Origin: Clostridia bacterium
Lineage (GTDB): Bacteria; Bacillota; Clostridia; CAKSNL01; HGM11501
Assembly (NCBI GenBank): GCA_017411325.1
Contig: JAFQQJ010000015.1
Coordinates: 1-64,000 of the forward strand
Reading direction: 5' to 3'
DNA length: 64,000 nucleotides
Made by a program: the position numbers and the translations under genes. Of the stretch, positions 34,268 to 43,188 are shown piece after piece (positions within the stretch are counted from its first letter, which is position 1; the number at the start of each line of letters is the position of its first letter). The notes beneath the pieces were generated by a model. The model worked only from the letters and a program-made list of their open reading frames with translations, had not been told where the DNA came from and did no database searches.

Positions 34268-35347
34268 ATGGAAAAATACAATAGCTTCAGACCGGGAGAA
34301 GTGTGGCTTGATACAAACGGAAACAGAATTCAGGCACACGGCGGTTCTGTAATGTTCATTGACGGAACATATTATTTTTACGGCGAAAACAAAGAAAAGA
34401 CCGACGGCAAAAACGGAATATGGCATTGGGGCGTAAGATGCTACAGTTCCAAGGATTTATACAACTGGGAAGACCTTGGAATTATAATTCCTCCCGATTT
34501 GGAGGACGAAAATTCGCCTCTTCATCCCACAGCCTGCATGGACAGACCGCACATCATCTACAACAAAGAAACAAAAAAATATGTGTGCTGGCTTAAGATT
34601 ATGCAAAAGGACGGAACGCAGTCGGAAACCGTTCTTACAGCGGATAAAATCACAGGCCCCTATGAAATCGTAAAGAAGGGGCTTCGTCCTCTCGGAATGA
34701 GTGCGGGAGACTTTGACCTGGTTGTAGCTCCCGACGGAAAAGGCTATTACTATTTTGAGAGAGTGCACAGCGAAACAATCTGCGCAGACCTGACAAGCGA
34801 TTACACCGATGTTACGGGCTATTATTCAACCCATTTTCCGCATCCTCATCCGCCTTATGTAAGAGAGGCAACAGCTCATTTTACCCGTAATTACAAGCAC
34901 TATCTTGTAACCTCGGGAACAACAGGCTATTATCCCAATCCTTCCGAGGTTGCGATTGCAGACACCTACCACGGTCCATTCACGGTGCTTGGAAATCCTC
35001 ATCCGGATGACGAAACAAACACAAGCTTCCATTCGCAGATTTCATCCGTATTCAAGGTAGAGGGTAAGAAGGATTTATACATTGCCTGCGCTGACAGATG
35101 GCTTCCCGGATATATGGATATTCCGTATGAGCAATATGAAGAAATGTTTAATCTTTTATTCTCCGACGAAAGAAATTCAGAGCGTTGCCACGAGCTTCTT
35201 GCCAAGCACAGAGAAGTTGTTGAAAAAACAATGGATGCAAACTATGTATGGCTTCCGTTAAGATTTGTTGAGCCGTCGGAAGAACATCCCCACGGGATGG
35301 TTTATATCGACTGGTACGACGAATGGAAATGGGAAGACTGGGAATAA
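34268..35347 (+). CDS. GH43-family-like beta-propeller glycosidase, cytoplasmic
   Basis: 359 residues with no signal peptide. It opens WLDTNGNRIQAHGGSVMF and YYFYGENKE, then MDRPHIIYN and GDFDLVVAPDGKGYYYFE, the blade pattern of GH43 members related to exo-beta-1,3-galactanases and similar enzymes (GH43_24/34-like by memory). The final WLPLRFVEPS and DWYDEWKWEDW are typical of such C termini. The substrate is not certain. ATG at 34268 follows AAAGGAGG; the longer frame from 34211 starts inside the promoter. It is monocistronic, ending at a strong terminator, next to a GH2 gene. A galactan-type target would fit the GH2 and GH78 neighbours. Confidence 0.82.
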   Translation: MEKYNSFRPGEVWLDTNGNRIQAHGGSVMFIDGTYYFYGENKEKTDGKNGIWHWGVRCYSSKDLYNWEDLGIIIPPDLEDENSPLHPTACMDRPHIIYNKETKKYVCWLKIMQKDGTQSETVLTADKITGPYEIVKKGLRPLGMSAGDFDLVVAPDGKGYYYFERVHSETICADLTSDYTDVTGYYSTHFPHPHPPYVREATAHFTRNYKHYLVTSGTTGYYPNPSEVAIADTYHGPFTVLGNPHPDDETNTSFHSQISSVFKVEGKKDLYIACADRWLPGYMDIPYEQYEEMFNLLFSDERNSERCHELLAKHREVVEKTMDANYVWLPLRFVEPSEEHPHGMVYIDWYDEWKWEDWE

Positions 35348-35356
35348 AATAATATT

Positions 35357-35391
35357 AAAGAGGTCGGATTTTTGAAAATCCGGCCTCTTTT
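35357..35391 (+). terminator. Terminator after the second GH43-like gene
   Basis: Arms AAAGAGGTCGGATTTT and AAAATCCGGCCTCTTT pair with one G-U and a tight loop, ending in TTTT. Confidence 0.9.
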
Positions 35392-35395
35392 ATGC

Positions 35396-35427
35396 ACAAA
35401 AGCATTTTTGAAATATGAACAAAAGCA
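35396..35427 (+). promoter_or_regulatory. Possible direct-repeat operator of the GH2 gene
   Basis: ACAAAAGCA occurs at 35396-35404 and 35419-35427, 23 bp apart, ~30 bp upstream of the GH2 -35. It is short, so only a weak case. Confidence 0.35.
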
Positions 35428-35456
35428 CTCACTTTTCGAATTCGGGGAAAAAATGC

Positions 35457-35484
35457 TTGAAAAATACTGCGGATGTGATAAAAT
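35457..35484 (+). promoter_or_regulatory. Promoter of the GH2 gene
   Basis: TTGAAA (35457-35462), 16-bp spacer and TAAAAT (35479-35484) with a TGTGA extension before the -10. Confidence 0.6.
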
Positions 35485-35512
35485 TATTATAACAGGAAAT
35501 GAGGTGCATATA

Positions 35513-37846
35513 ATGCGAGAAACAATACTTTTCAATGATGACTGGCGTTTCCACGAAGGTGATATTGATACATCTATACCGAACAAGAAAGGTCCTTTAT
35601 ATATCAGCTCCAAAACCGAGAGAGCAAAGTGGGGACCTGCTTCTATATATTACAAAGATGCGCCAGACGACTACTCTACAACAACGGAGCTTAACAATCG
35701 TGATGCATGGGATAACGTAACACTTCCGCACGACTATGTTATACTTCACACGCCGGATGAAAAGGAAAATAATACTCTTGGCTATCTTCCGTACAACAAC
35801 GCCTGGTACAGAAAGCATTTTGTTTTCGCTGAAGATGACAGAGGGAAAAGATTCGTTTTGCATTTTGACGGAGTGGCAACCAATGCAACCGTTTATTTTA
35901 ACGGCAGCTTGATGAAGCATAATTTCTGTGGCTATACTCCTTTTGATGTTGATATAACCGATTATATCCGATTCGGACAGGATAATGTAATTGCGGTTTA
36001 TGTAAATACCGAAAATCACGAGGGCTGGTGGTATGAAGGCGGTGGTATTTACCGGGATGTTTTTCTTATTAAAACAAATCGTGTGGCAATTGATACATAT
36101 GGCGTTTATGTGTACCCTGAAAAGAAAAACGACGATAAGTGGGATGTAAACATCGAAACCACCGTTGCTAACGAAGACTATGAAGATGTTTCTGTAAAGC
36201 TTGTTAGTAATATTTGTGATAAAGATGGAAATGTAGTTGCAAAAGCTTTGGGAGAAGTTTTTGTTCCCACAAAGGATACGGCAACCGCTGTCTATAAAAC
36301 CGAAATAGAAAACCCTGTTCTCTGGGATTTGGATAATCCTTATCAGTACAAGATAATTACAGAGGTTATAAAAGATGGCAAAGTAATCGACACATACGAA
36401 ACAAAAACCGGATTCAGAACCTTTAAGGCGGATCCAAATGAAGGATTTTTCTTGAATGATAAATATGTGAAAATCAAGGGCGTTTGTGCCCATTCCGATT
36501 GCGGTCTTACAGGTAAAGCGGTTGCGGACAATGTTAACAGATATAAAGCGGAGCTTCTTAAGGAAATGGGAGCTAACGGCTACAGAACAAGTCATTATCC
36601 GCAGAATCCGGCTATGATGGATGCACTTGATGACCTGGGCTTCATCGTTATGGCTGAAACGAGATGGTTCGACTCTACCGACGAAGGAAAGGAACAGCTT
36701 CGTACACTCATTAAAAGAGACAGAAACCGCCCGTCAATTTTCTTCTGGTCAATGGGTAACGAGGAGCCTTTCTTTGTAAATGAGCAGGGCAAAAATATTG
36801 CAAAGGCATTAAAAAGAGAAGTTAATAAGCTTGATAAAACAAGACTTGTTATGACTGCGGTTGACAGAACGCCCGAAAAGGCGACGGTTTATTCCGAGCT
36901 TGATGCGGTAGGTGTAAACTATAACCTTCAGTCATATGACATACTGCACGAAACATATCCCGATATACCGGTATTTTCATCGGAATGTTGCGCAACCGGC
37001 TCCACAAGAGGCTGGTATTATGACGATTGTCCCGATAAAGGATATATTTCTGCATATGACAAGGCGACTAATAACTGGTTTTTAGGGAGAGAGCAGACCT
37101 GGAAGTTTATGTGCGAAAGAAAGTGGCTTCTCGGCAGCTTCCAGTGGGCAGGTTTTGAACACAGAGGCGAAACCGTATGGCCCCGTCTTTGCTCACAGTC
37201 GGGAGCGATTGATTTATTCCTTCAGAAAAAGGATGCCTTCTATCAGAATCAGTCCCATTGGTCGGATAGGCCTATGATACATATGCTTCCGCATTGGAAC
37301 TTGAAAACAACATTCCCGGGAGAGGATGTATTGGTATGGGCATACACCAACTGCGAAGAAGCGGAGCTTATATTAAACGGTAAAAGCTTTGGAAAAGTTG
37401 CCGTTGAAAAATACGGTCACGCCCAGTGGTTTGTTCCTTATGAAGAGGGAAAAATCGAAGTTATAGGATATATCGGCGGCAAGGAGGTTTGCCGTGACGG
37501 TCACGAAACCACAAAAGCTCCCGCTAAATTAAAGCTTCGTCTTGATAACAAGATTACAGGATCGGGCAGAGATGTGGCAATAATAACCTGCTATACCGAG
37601 GATGAAGACGGACTCTTTGTTCCCGATGCATCACCGTTTGTAGACTTTCATACAAACGCCAAAGGCAGAATTATCGGTACGGGAAGTGATATTTCTGACC
37701 ATAATCCGGTTACGGAGAAGAGCCGCAGGATGAGAGAAGGCCTTATCACTGTTGCGGTGGCTGTAAAGGGCGGAACAGGAAAGCTTTCCGTTTACGCAAA
37801 AGCCGAAGGGCTTACCCCTGCAAGACTTGACATCGAAATTGAATAA
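35513..37846 (+). CDS. GH2-family glycoside hydrolase (beta-galactosidase-like), cytoplasmic
   Basis: 777 residues with no signal peptide. It has the GH2 order: jelly-roll sugar-binding domain (~1-190, FNDDWRFHEGD, VTLPHDYV, GVATNATVYFNG), Ig-like domain (~200-300) and TIM barrel (~305-590). The acid/base is E417 in SMGNEEP and the nucleophile E491 in FSSECC. C-terminal Ig-like domains (NCEEAELILNGKSFGK) follow. GH2 covers beta-galactosidase, glucuronidase, mannosidase and other activities; the barrel does not settle which. ATG at 35513 is preferred, following AATGAGGTG; an earlier frame start has no ribosome site. It is monocistronic with its own promoter and terminator. Confidence 0.9.
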   Translation: MRETILFNDDWRFHEGDIDTSIPNKKGPLYISSKTERAKWGPASIYYKDAPDDYSTTTELNNRDAWDNVTLPHDYVILHTPDEKENNTLGYLPYNNAWYRKHFVFAEDDRGKRFVLHFDGVATNATVYFNGSLMKHNFCGYTPFDVDITDYIRFGQDNVIAVYVNTENHEGWWYEGGGIYRDVFLIKTNRVAIDTYGVYVYPEKKNDDKWDVNIETTVANEDYEDVSVKLVSNICDKDGNVVAKALGEVFVPTKDTATAVYKTEIENPVLWDLDNPYQYKIITEVIKDGKVIDTYETKTGFRTFKADPNEGFFLNDKYVKIKGVCAHSDCGLTGKAVADNVNRYKAELLKEMGANGYRTSHYPQNPAMMDALDDLGFIVMAETRWFDSTDEGKEQLRTLIKRDRNRPSIFFWSMGNEEPFFVNEQGKNIAKALKREVNKLDKTRLVMTAVDRTPEKATVYSELDAVGVNYNLQSYDILHETYPDIPVFSSECCATGSTRGWYYDDCPDKGYISAYDKATNNWFLGREQTWKFMCERKWLLGSFQWAGFEHRGETVWPRLCSQSGAIDLFLQKKDAFYQNQSHWSDRPMIHMLPHWNLKTTFPGEDVLVWAYTNCEEAELILNGKSFGKVAVEKYGHAQWFVPYEEGKIEVIGYIGGKEVCRDGHETTKAPAKLKLRLDNKITGSGRDVAIITCYTEDEDGLFVPDASPFVDFHTNAKGRIIGTGSDISDHNPVTEKSRRMREGLITVAVAVKGGTGKLSVYAKAEGLTPARLDIEIE

Positions 37847-37848
37847 TC

Positions 37849-37881
37849 AAAAGGCGGAGAAGCATTGCTTCTCCGCCTTTT
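37849..37881 (+). terminator. Terminator of the GH2 gene
   Basis: A 15-bp perfect stem (AAAAGGCGGAGAAGC) with ATT loop, finishing TTTT. Confidence 0.9.
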
Positions 37882-37890
37882 CGCAAAAAA

Positions 37891-37940
37891 GATAAAAAAG
37901 CTAAGAAAATCGGCAAAGATGACAAAAAAACTAAGGAATT
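37891..37940 (+). promoter_or_regulatory. Direct-repeat operator of cassette 5 (30-bp spacing)
   Basis: GATAAAAAAGCTAAGAAAA (from 37891) recurs as GACAAAAAAACTAAGGAAT (from 37921), 30 bp apart. The CTAAGG of the second copy begins 26 bp before the -10 and overlaps the missing -35. The same element with the same geometry precedes the metallophosphoesterase pair at 43.1 kb. Confidence 0.72.
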
Positions 37941-37956
37941 TACGGTTTTTGTGTGT

Positions 37957-37962
37957 TATAAT
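37957..37962 (+). promoter_or_regulatory. -10 element of cassette 5
   Basis: TATAAT 31 bp before the A5 start. The hexamer 17 bp upstream is AGGAAT, not a recognisable -35, so transcription should depend on the operator-bound activator. Confidence 0.6.
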
Positions 37963-37993
37963 GATTGCAGAAATATTAACAGGAGGAGATTAT

Positions 37994-40753
37994 ATGAAAA
38001 AAATTGTATCAACCTTGCTCATTATATCTATGCTGGTATCCTTTTCTTTAGCAATTTCTGCGGAAACAGAAAAGGAATTAGATATACTTAAGCCTGACTT
38101 TAAAAATAATATTATGGTTTATGAAGATTGCATCAGATACAATACTAAAGACAGCTATTTCGGATTTAAGGCAGTTGACCTCACCGGAATAAAATCCATT
38201 GGAATCAGGGTGCTCAATACGTTTATAAGAGGCGCCGGAGAAAACGGAGATACTCTTGTTGTTAAGGCGGATGATCCGTTAAAAGGCGATGTGCTCGGAT
38301 ATATAGTCATGGCAGAAGCTGGAGAGCGCATTTTCAAAACATCAATCTTTGAAACGGAGGGCGTTCACGATTTATACTTTGTTTCGCTTTACGGAGAAAA
38401 CAGAGGAAATTCCAATATATATGAAATAAACTTATATAAAGATGAGTATGTTCAGGACAAATCCGCCTGTGTACCGGACTCATATATTAAAGACCTTTAT
38501 TCGGATACCTGGGCGGCAACAGATTCCTACGGAAGAAAGGTGGCAGACTATTGTGAAACCGGGGCTGTTAAAACCGACGGACGTGAAGTGGGAATTATGT
38601 ACTGGAACTGGTTTGTTGCAGATACTGCTAAATACCGCGGAAGGGTTATTTCAGACGTATTAAAGGAACACCCCGAAGCAAGAGACGATTATTACCACGA
38701 AGCCTGGGGGAAGAATAATAAATATTTCTGGACAGAGCCGGTGCTGGGATTTTACGATTCCTATGACTACTGGGTATACCGTAAGCACGCCGAAATGCTT
38801 GCAGTTGCAGGTGTCGATGTGATATTTACCGACTGTACAAATGCGGGATATACATTTACCGAGCCTCTTACAATTCTTGCAAAAGCTTTTCGTGATGCGA
38901 AAAGGACGGGAATTGATGTTCCGAAAATTTCGGTTATAGGCTCCCTTGGCCGCAGTAAATATGCATTTACCCAGCCTATGGCGATATATATGAATTTCTT
39001 TGTGGGAAACGATTATTCCGATATATGGTATTACCGCGACGGAAAGCCTATGATTTTTTCTACGGTATATAAAGCGGATACAAAGAAATATGCCAATGAA
39101 AAAGATACTGCACAGATGGATCTGGCGGAGGAAATACACGACTTTTTCACTTTCAGATATGCCGGGGCGTACAGAAACAGTAAGGTTGCTCCCAATGAAT
39201 GGTTCTGGCTTGAAGAATTTCCGCAGCAGCTTCGTAATCCCGATGAAACCGGACGGCCTGAAATGGTGGCGGTGGGATGCTCTATAAACACAACAGTCAA
39301 TGCGGCAATGGGCGTGGCTACAGCTGCATCCAATCCCTATGCAAAGGGCAGAAGCTTTTCCGAGGTATTCAACCGCGACTATTCTGCCGACAGCGCAAGA
39401 AAGGAATATTTCTTCCGTGAGCAGGCAGCGCTTGCTTTAGCGGCTGATCCTGAGTTTGTATTTATAGACGGATGGAACGAGCTTTCGGCAGAACGAAAGA
39501 GCGAATGGTACGGGCAAACCAACACCTTTGTGGATACCTTTGATGACGAAAACAGCCGTGATTTCGAGCCGTCAAGAGGCGCTCTGAAGGATGATTATTA
39601 TATGCTCCTTTGCGATTTTGTAAGAAAATTCAAGGGTGTTCGCCCTGCACCTGTTGCAAGCGGAATGAAAGCTATAGATATTAACGGTGAGCTTTCACAG
39701 TGGAGCGAAGTTGGGCCTGAATTTTTAAATGCAAATCAGGATTACGAAAGAGATTCTGTAGGTTATGCAAAAGCAGGTACGGATTTAGAACCGAATATCT
39801 ATAAAACAACTGTAAACAATGCTGTAAAGAGTGCAAAGGTGTCTTTTGACAATGAAAATTTCTATTTCCTTGTATCCTGCGAAAAGGACATAAAGGAACA
39901 CGATAAAAGCTTTCTTAATCTCTATATAAACACAGACAGGATGTATAATACCGGGTGGGAAGGTTATGACTATGCCTTTAATGTATCCGGAAAAGGTGTA
40001 ATTTCAAAAAATGCAGGAAATGTATGGTGTTGGGAAAGTATCGGCAATGCAGAATACAGGATAACCGGAAATTCTATGGTGCTTTCTTTTCCGAGAAGCT
40101 TTATCGGAGAGACGGAAAAGGTAGATTTTGAATTTAAATGGACAGATTCTGTTTCAGCGGAAGACGACTTTATGAATTTCTATTCTGATGGCTCGGTTGC
40201 GCCCTATGGTCGCTTTAATTATCTCTATACAGAAAAAGAGCAGACAGCACTTACGGATTATGAAAGAATGATGCTGTCGGATACGGCAATTATAAAAGCC
40301 GGTGCAGAAAATATGATAGTTGCAGGCGGAAAAATGCCGGTTTACGAAAAGAACAGAAATGTACGTGCTTTTTCACAGAACGGAACACTTTATATCCCTG
40401 AAGATGCATTGTGCGAAGTGCTGGGCTACGGCAGAACAAAAACAGACTATAATTCATTCTACAATGTTTCGAGAACCTATCATTATGAGATGAACGACGA
40501 ACTGACAGAGGTAATTAATTATAAGTGGACATATACAACCCTCGGCACTAATGAAGCGAGGGTGGACGGAAAGCTTACCGGGCTTTCAAACCCCGTTATC
40601 TCAAGGGACGGAATTGTATTTATTCCCTTAAGCTTTATTGAAGAATGCTACGGATATGAAGTGAAGGCAATAGGAGAGGACGTTTATACCGTATGCACAA
40701 GGGGAACAGCACCGATTGATACGGTTATGAGTGTTTTGCATCACTTTGATTGA
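37994..40753 (+). CDS. Secreted GH99/GH71-like putative glycosidase (A5), divergent member
   Basis: 919 residues. Signal peptide (1-~24, ending ISA), CBM6-like domain (KAVDLTGIKSIGI, GVHDLYFVSL), barrel, CBM9-like domain (IDINGELSQWSEV; NLYINTDRMYNTGWEGYDY) and degenerate stalk. The catalytic-type acids remain: E in WTEPVLGFY, D in FTDCTN, E496 and SRDFEP. The near-invariant GWNEW is GWNEL here, the main departure from the other four. ATG at 37994 follows AGGAGGAG; the longer frame from 37865 runs through the terminator and operator. The gap to B5 is 36 nt rather than 11-13. Confidence 0.8.
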   Translation: MKKIVSTLLIISMLVSFSLAISAETEKELDILKPDFKNNIMVYEDCIRYNTKDSYFGFKAVDLTGIKSIGIRVLNTFIRGAGENGDTLVVKADDPLKGDVLGYIVMAEAGERIFKTSIFETEGVHDLYFVSLYGENRGNSNIYEINLYKDEYVQDKSACVPDSYIKDLYSDTWAATDSYGRKVADYCETGAVKTDGREVGIMYWNWFVADTAKYRGRVISDVLKEHPEARDDYYHEAWGKNNKYFWTEPVLGFYDSYDYWVYRKHAEMLAVAGVDVIFTDCTNAGYTFTEPLTILAKAFRDAKRTGIDVPKISVIGSLGRSKYAFTQPMAIYMNFFVGNDYSDIWYYRDGKPMIFSTVYKADTKKYANEKDTAQMDLAEEIHDFFTFRYAGAYRNSKVAPNEWFWLEEFPQQLRNPDETGRPEMVAVGCSINTTVNAAMGVATAASNPYAKGRSFSEVFNRDYSADSARKEYFFREQAALALAADPEFVFIDGWNELSAERKSEWYGQTNTFVDTFDDENSRDFEPSRGALKDDYYMLLCDFVRKFKGVRPAPVASGMKAIDINGELSQWSEVGPEFLNANQDYERDSVGYAKAGTDLEPNIYKTTVNNAVKSAKVSFDNENFYFLVSCEKDIKEHDKSFLNLYINTDRMYNTGWEGYDYAFNVSGKGVISKNAGNVWCWESIGNAEYRITGNSMVLSFPRSFIGETEKVDFEFKWTDSVSAEDDFMNFYSDGSVAPYGRFNYLYTEKEQTALTDYERMMLSDTAIIKAGAENMIVAGGKMPVYEKNRNVRAFSQNGTLYIPEDALCEVLGYGRTKTDYNSFYNVSRTYHYEMNDELTEVINYKWTYTTLGTNEARVDGKLTGLSNPVISRDGIVFIPLSFIEECYGYEVKAIGEDVYTVCTRGTAPIDTVMSVLHHFD

Positions 40754-40789
40754 ATTAAAGTTATACATCAATTGAAAGGGTGAATTATT

Positions 40790-43105
40790 TTGAAAAAGAG
40801 ACTTTTCAGCTTAATATCAGCACTGTTTATTGTTACCGGAAGTATTTTTGCAGCAGCTAATGATGTTGACTTTGTCAAAGTCGAAGGCAGCGGAGGATCT
40901 GTCGGATATTATTCTGATTTACAGGAAGCTTTTAATTCTGTTTCAGAGGGGGATACGGTTACTTTACTTAAGGACTATACCTTTAATTATACAGGAAAAA
41001 GCATAACAGGAATTGATTTTCCCGAAGTGAAGTTCACATTTGACGGCGGGGGATTCACAATAACTGATGCCTTTGACAGAAAGCTGCACGGAAATCATGA
41101 CGACAGAGGATCGTATAAAATCTCCGGCGGTGATGTAACCGTAAAAAACGTAACCTTCAGAATGGATAAGTCCATCACATCGGAGGATCAGGGGCATACA
41201 AACGGATGCTTTCTTGTTACAAACGGAACAGTCCGGCTTAATAATGTAACCATCACACATTATTACGGACATAACGGAAGTGCCTTCTGGGGACAGGGAA
41301 ACGGGAAAATAATCATAGAGGATAAAGTGACAGTTTCCGATTGTCACGCGAAAACGCGCGGAATTATCGGTCTTTACTTTCTCGATGCTGAAATTAACGG
41401 ACTTACCGTAGTTGGCGGAACGGGTGATGCCATAGTTGCAGGCCCTGTAGGAGCAAAGGTAGAGCTTAAGCTTTCGGACACATCCATAAGCGGGGTTACG
41501 GGAAGCGGAATTGTGGCAGGCGGAACCAAAAGTGAAGAAAAAACAACAGTTGTTAATATCAGCGAAGGTATAAAAATAACAAATTGCGAAGGCAGCGGAA
41601 TACATATTAATCCCGGTGCACAGGTAAAGGTGAGAGGGGAAGCTGATTTATCCGGAAACAAAGGCGGTAATGTAAAGATAACCGGAAGCGGTATTTTGGA
41701 CGCCGATCCTCCGATTGTTGCCGAGGGAGAAAAAATTGTTGCCGGTGAAATCTCAAAAGCAGGGTGGACTGTTTCTGCAACCTCTGAATTTGTTAAAAAT
41801 CCCGCTAAATATCTTATTGACAATGATACGAAAACCTTCTGGCATTCAAAGTATGATGAGATTGACGGAAAAGCGAAAAATATTGAGCCTGCACCGTATA
41901 CTCTTGATTTTACACTTCCTGAAGTTACAGACATTTCGGGATTCGCCCTCCTTTCAAGAAAGGATTCAAATTCAGGTGACCTTAAAAGCTATGATATTTT
42001 GGTATCGGATTCCGATGACGGGGAATTTTATGCTATAGCTAAAGATATTACGGTTCCTTCTTATATGTATGAAGCAAAGGGATATACAAAGGTTATAAAC
42101 CTTGTTGCAAATGTAAATGCAAAAAGAATAAGGCTTTATATAAAAGAGGGCTCGGTTGCGGCATTTGCGGAATTTTCCGTGATAAAAGGAGATGACGGTA
42201 TAGAAACAATGACGCCTGCGTCATACCTTGAGTATGCATCGCTGAACACTCCGCAGCTGATTCCTCCCGATAAGTTTAAGGTTTCGTGTGAAGAAGAAGC
42301 CTGGATGCAATTTACAATAGTAAAGGCGTTTGACGGAACAAATCAGTCAATGTGGCAGACGGAGGCTGTAGGCAGTCGCCCGGTTAATATCAGTATTGAC
42401 CTCGGAGAGGTTTACGAAATTGAAGAAATACATTATTTGCCAAGACTTACAGAGGATAAACACGGCCTTTGGCTTAAAGCAAATATATCTTATTCAACAG
42501 ATAAAACCGGCTATGAGAAAATTGAAAATTACACTTTCGAAGAAAATCTTGACGAGAAAATCATAAGCTTTGGAGAAGGGCGCAAAATGCGCTATGTCGA
42601 TATAGAAGTGACCGAATATGTTGCAAACAGAGTGTCGGCGTCGGAAATCAGCTTCTATGAAACAGGAAAAGGACATCGCGAAAGAATAGAAGAGAATAAA
42701 ACCACTTATACACTTACCATAGGCTCGGATGTAATAAAAATGACAAAAGGTAAGAACAATGCAATTTCGGAAAAGAAAATAGATGTTGCACCTTATATTG
42801 TAAACGGTTCCACATTTATTCCTTTAAGAGGACTTCTTGAGGAAATGGGTGCGGAAATCTCCTGGGATGGCGAAAGACAGCTTATTACCGTGAAAAACAA
42901 TGCACTCACCATTGAGCTTCAGATATGGAATAACACGGTTTGGGTAACAAATTCAAAGGTTGACGGCAGAATGATGTATTCTGTTCCGAATCCGCCCGTA
43001 ATAAGAGACAACCGTACTTTTGTGCCGGTAAGATTTCTTTCGGAGATTCTTGGGTATACCGTTTCCTGGGACGGTACTGCACAGACTGTTACCATAAAAA
43101 ATTAA
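40790..43105 (+). CDS. Secreted beta-helix plus discoidin plus stalk protein (B5)
   Basis: 771 residues. A signal peptide (1-~23) is followed not by the duplicated discoidins of B1-B4 but by a right-handed parallel beta-helix-like region (~25-305). It is seen as repeated rungs: GDTVTLLKDYTF, GGDVTVKNVTF, TVRLNNVTITHYYGHNG, GLTVVGGTGDAI, INPGAQVKVRGEADLSGN. Two F5/8C-like domains follow (~315-470, ~485-640), then the stalk domain (~650-771; GSTFIPLRGLLEEMG, DNRTFVPVRFLSEILG). Beta-helices of this type occur in pectate lyases and other polysaccharide-binding proteins; no lyase catalytic set is identified. The start is TTG at 40790 after AAAGGGTGA, weaker than in the other cassettes. Confidence 0.82.
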   Translation: MKKRLFSLISALFIVTGSIFAAANDVDFVKVEGSGGSVGYYSDLQEAFNSVSEGDTVTLLKDYTFNYTGKSITGIDFPEVKFTFDGGGFTITDAFDRKLHGNHDDRGSYKISGGDVTVKNVTFRMDKSITSEDQGHTNGCFLVTNGTVRLNNVTITHYYGHNGSAFWGQGNGKIIIEDKVTVSDCHAKTRGIIGLYFLDAEINGLTVVGGTGDAIVAGPVGAKVELKLSDTSISGVTGSGIVAGGTKSEEKTTVVNISEGIKITNCEGSGIHINPGAQVKVRGEADLSGNKGGNVKITGSGILDADPPIVAEGEKIVAGEISKAGWTVSATSEFVKNPAKYLIDNDTKTFWHSKYDEIDGKAKNIEPAPYTLDFTLPEVTDISGFALLSRKDSNSGDLKSYDILVSDSDDGEFYAIAKDITVPSYMYEAKGYTKVINLVANVNAKRIRLYIKEGSVAAFAEFSVIKGDDGIETMTPASYLEYASLNTPQLIPPDKFKVSCEEEAWMQFTIVKAFDGTNQSMWQTEAVGSRPVNISIDLGEVYEIEEIHYLPRLTEDKHGLWLKANISYSTDKTGYEKIENYTFEENLDEKIISFGEGRKMRYVDIEVTEYVANRVSASEISFYETGKGHRERIEENKTTYTLTIGSDVIKMTKGKNNAISEKKIDVAPYIVNGSTFIPLRGLLEEMGAEISWDGERQLITVKNNALTIELQIWNNTVWVTNSKVDGRMMYSVPNPPVIRDNRTFVPVRFLSEILGYTVSWDGTAQTVTIKN

Positions 43106-43116
43106 TACTGCGAAAA

Positions 43117-43165
43117 GACAAAAAAACTAAGAAATTGAATAAAGAGGACAAAAAAACTAAGGAAA
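43117..43165 (+). promoter_or_regulatory. Direct-repeat operator of the metallophosphoesterase pair, same as cassette 5
   Basis: GACAAAAAAACTAAGAAAT (from 43117) and GACAAAAAAACTAAGGAAA (from 43147) are 30 bp apart, matching the cassette 5 operator in sequence, spacing and distance to the -10 (CTAAGG to -10 is 26 bp in both). Confidence 0.78.
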
Positions 43166-43182
43166 TGACGTTTGCGTTGTGA

Positions 43183-43188
43183 TATACT
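43183..43188 (+). promoter_or_regulatory. -10 element of the metallophosphoesterase pair
   Basis: TATACT lies 30 bp before the start codon. There is no recognisable -35, as in cassette 5. Confidence 0.6.

Noticed and set aside
35597-36595. 332-residue open frame antisense to the GH2 gene
   Set aside because: It lies wholly inside a well-supported GH2 gene. Its composition (Ile/Val/Cys/Arg-rich) is that of a reverse-frame shadow and no family motif is present.
37939-37962. TTTACG as the -35 of cassette 5
   Set aside because: It lies only 12 bp from TATAAT, too close for sigma-A. An activator-dependent promoter with the operator over the -35 position fits better.
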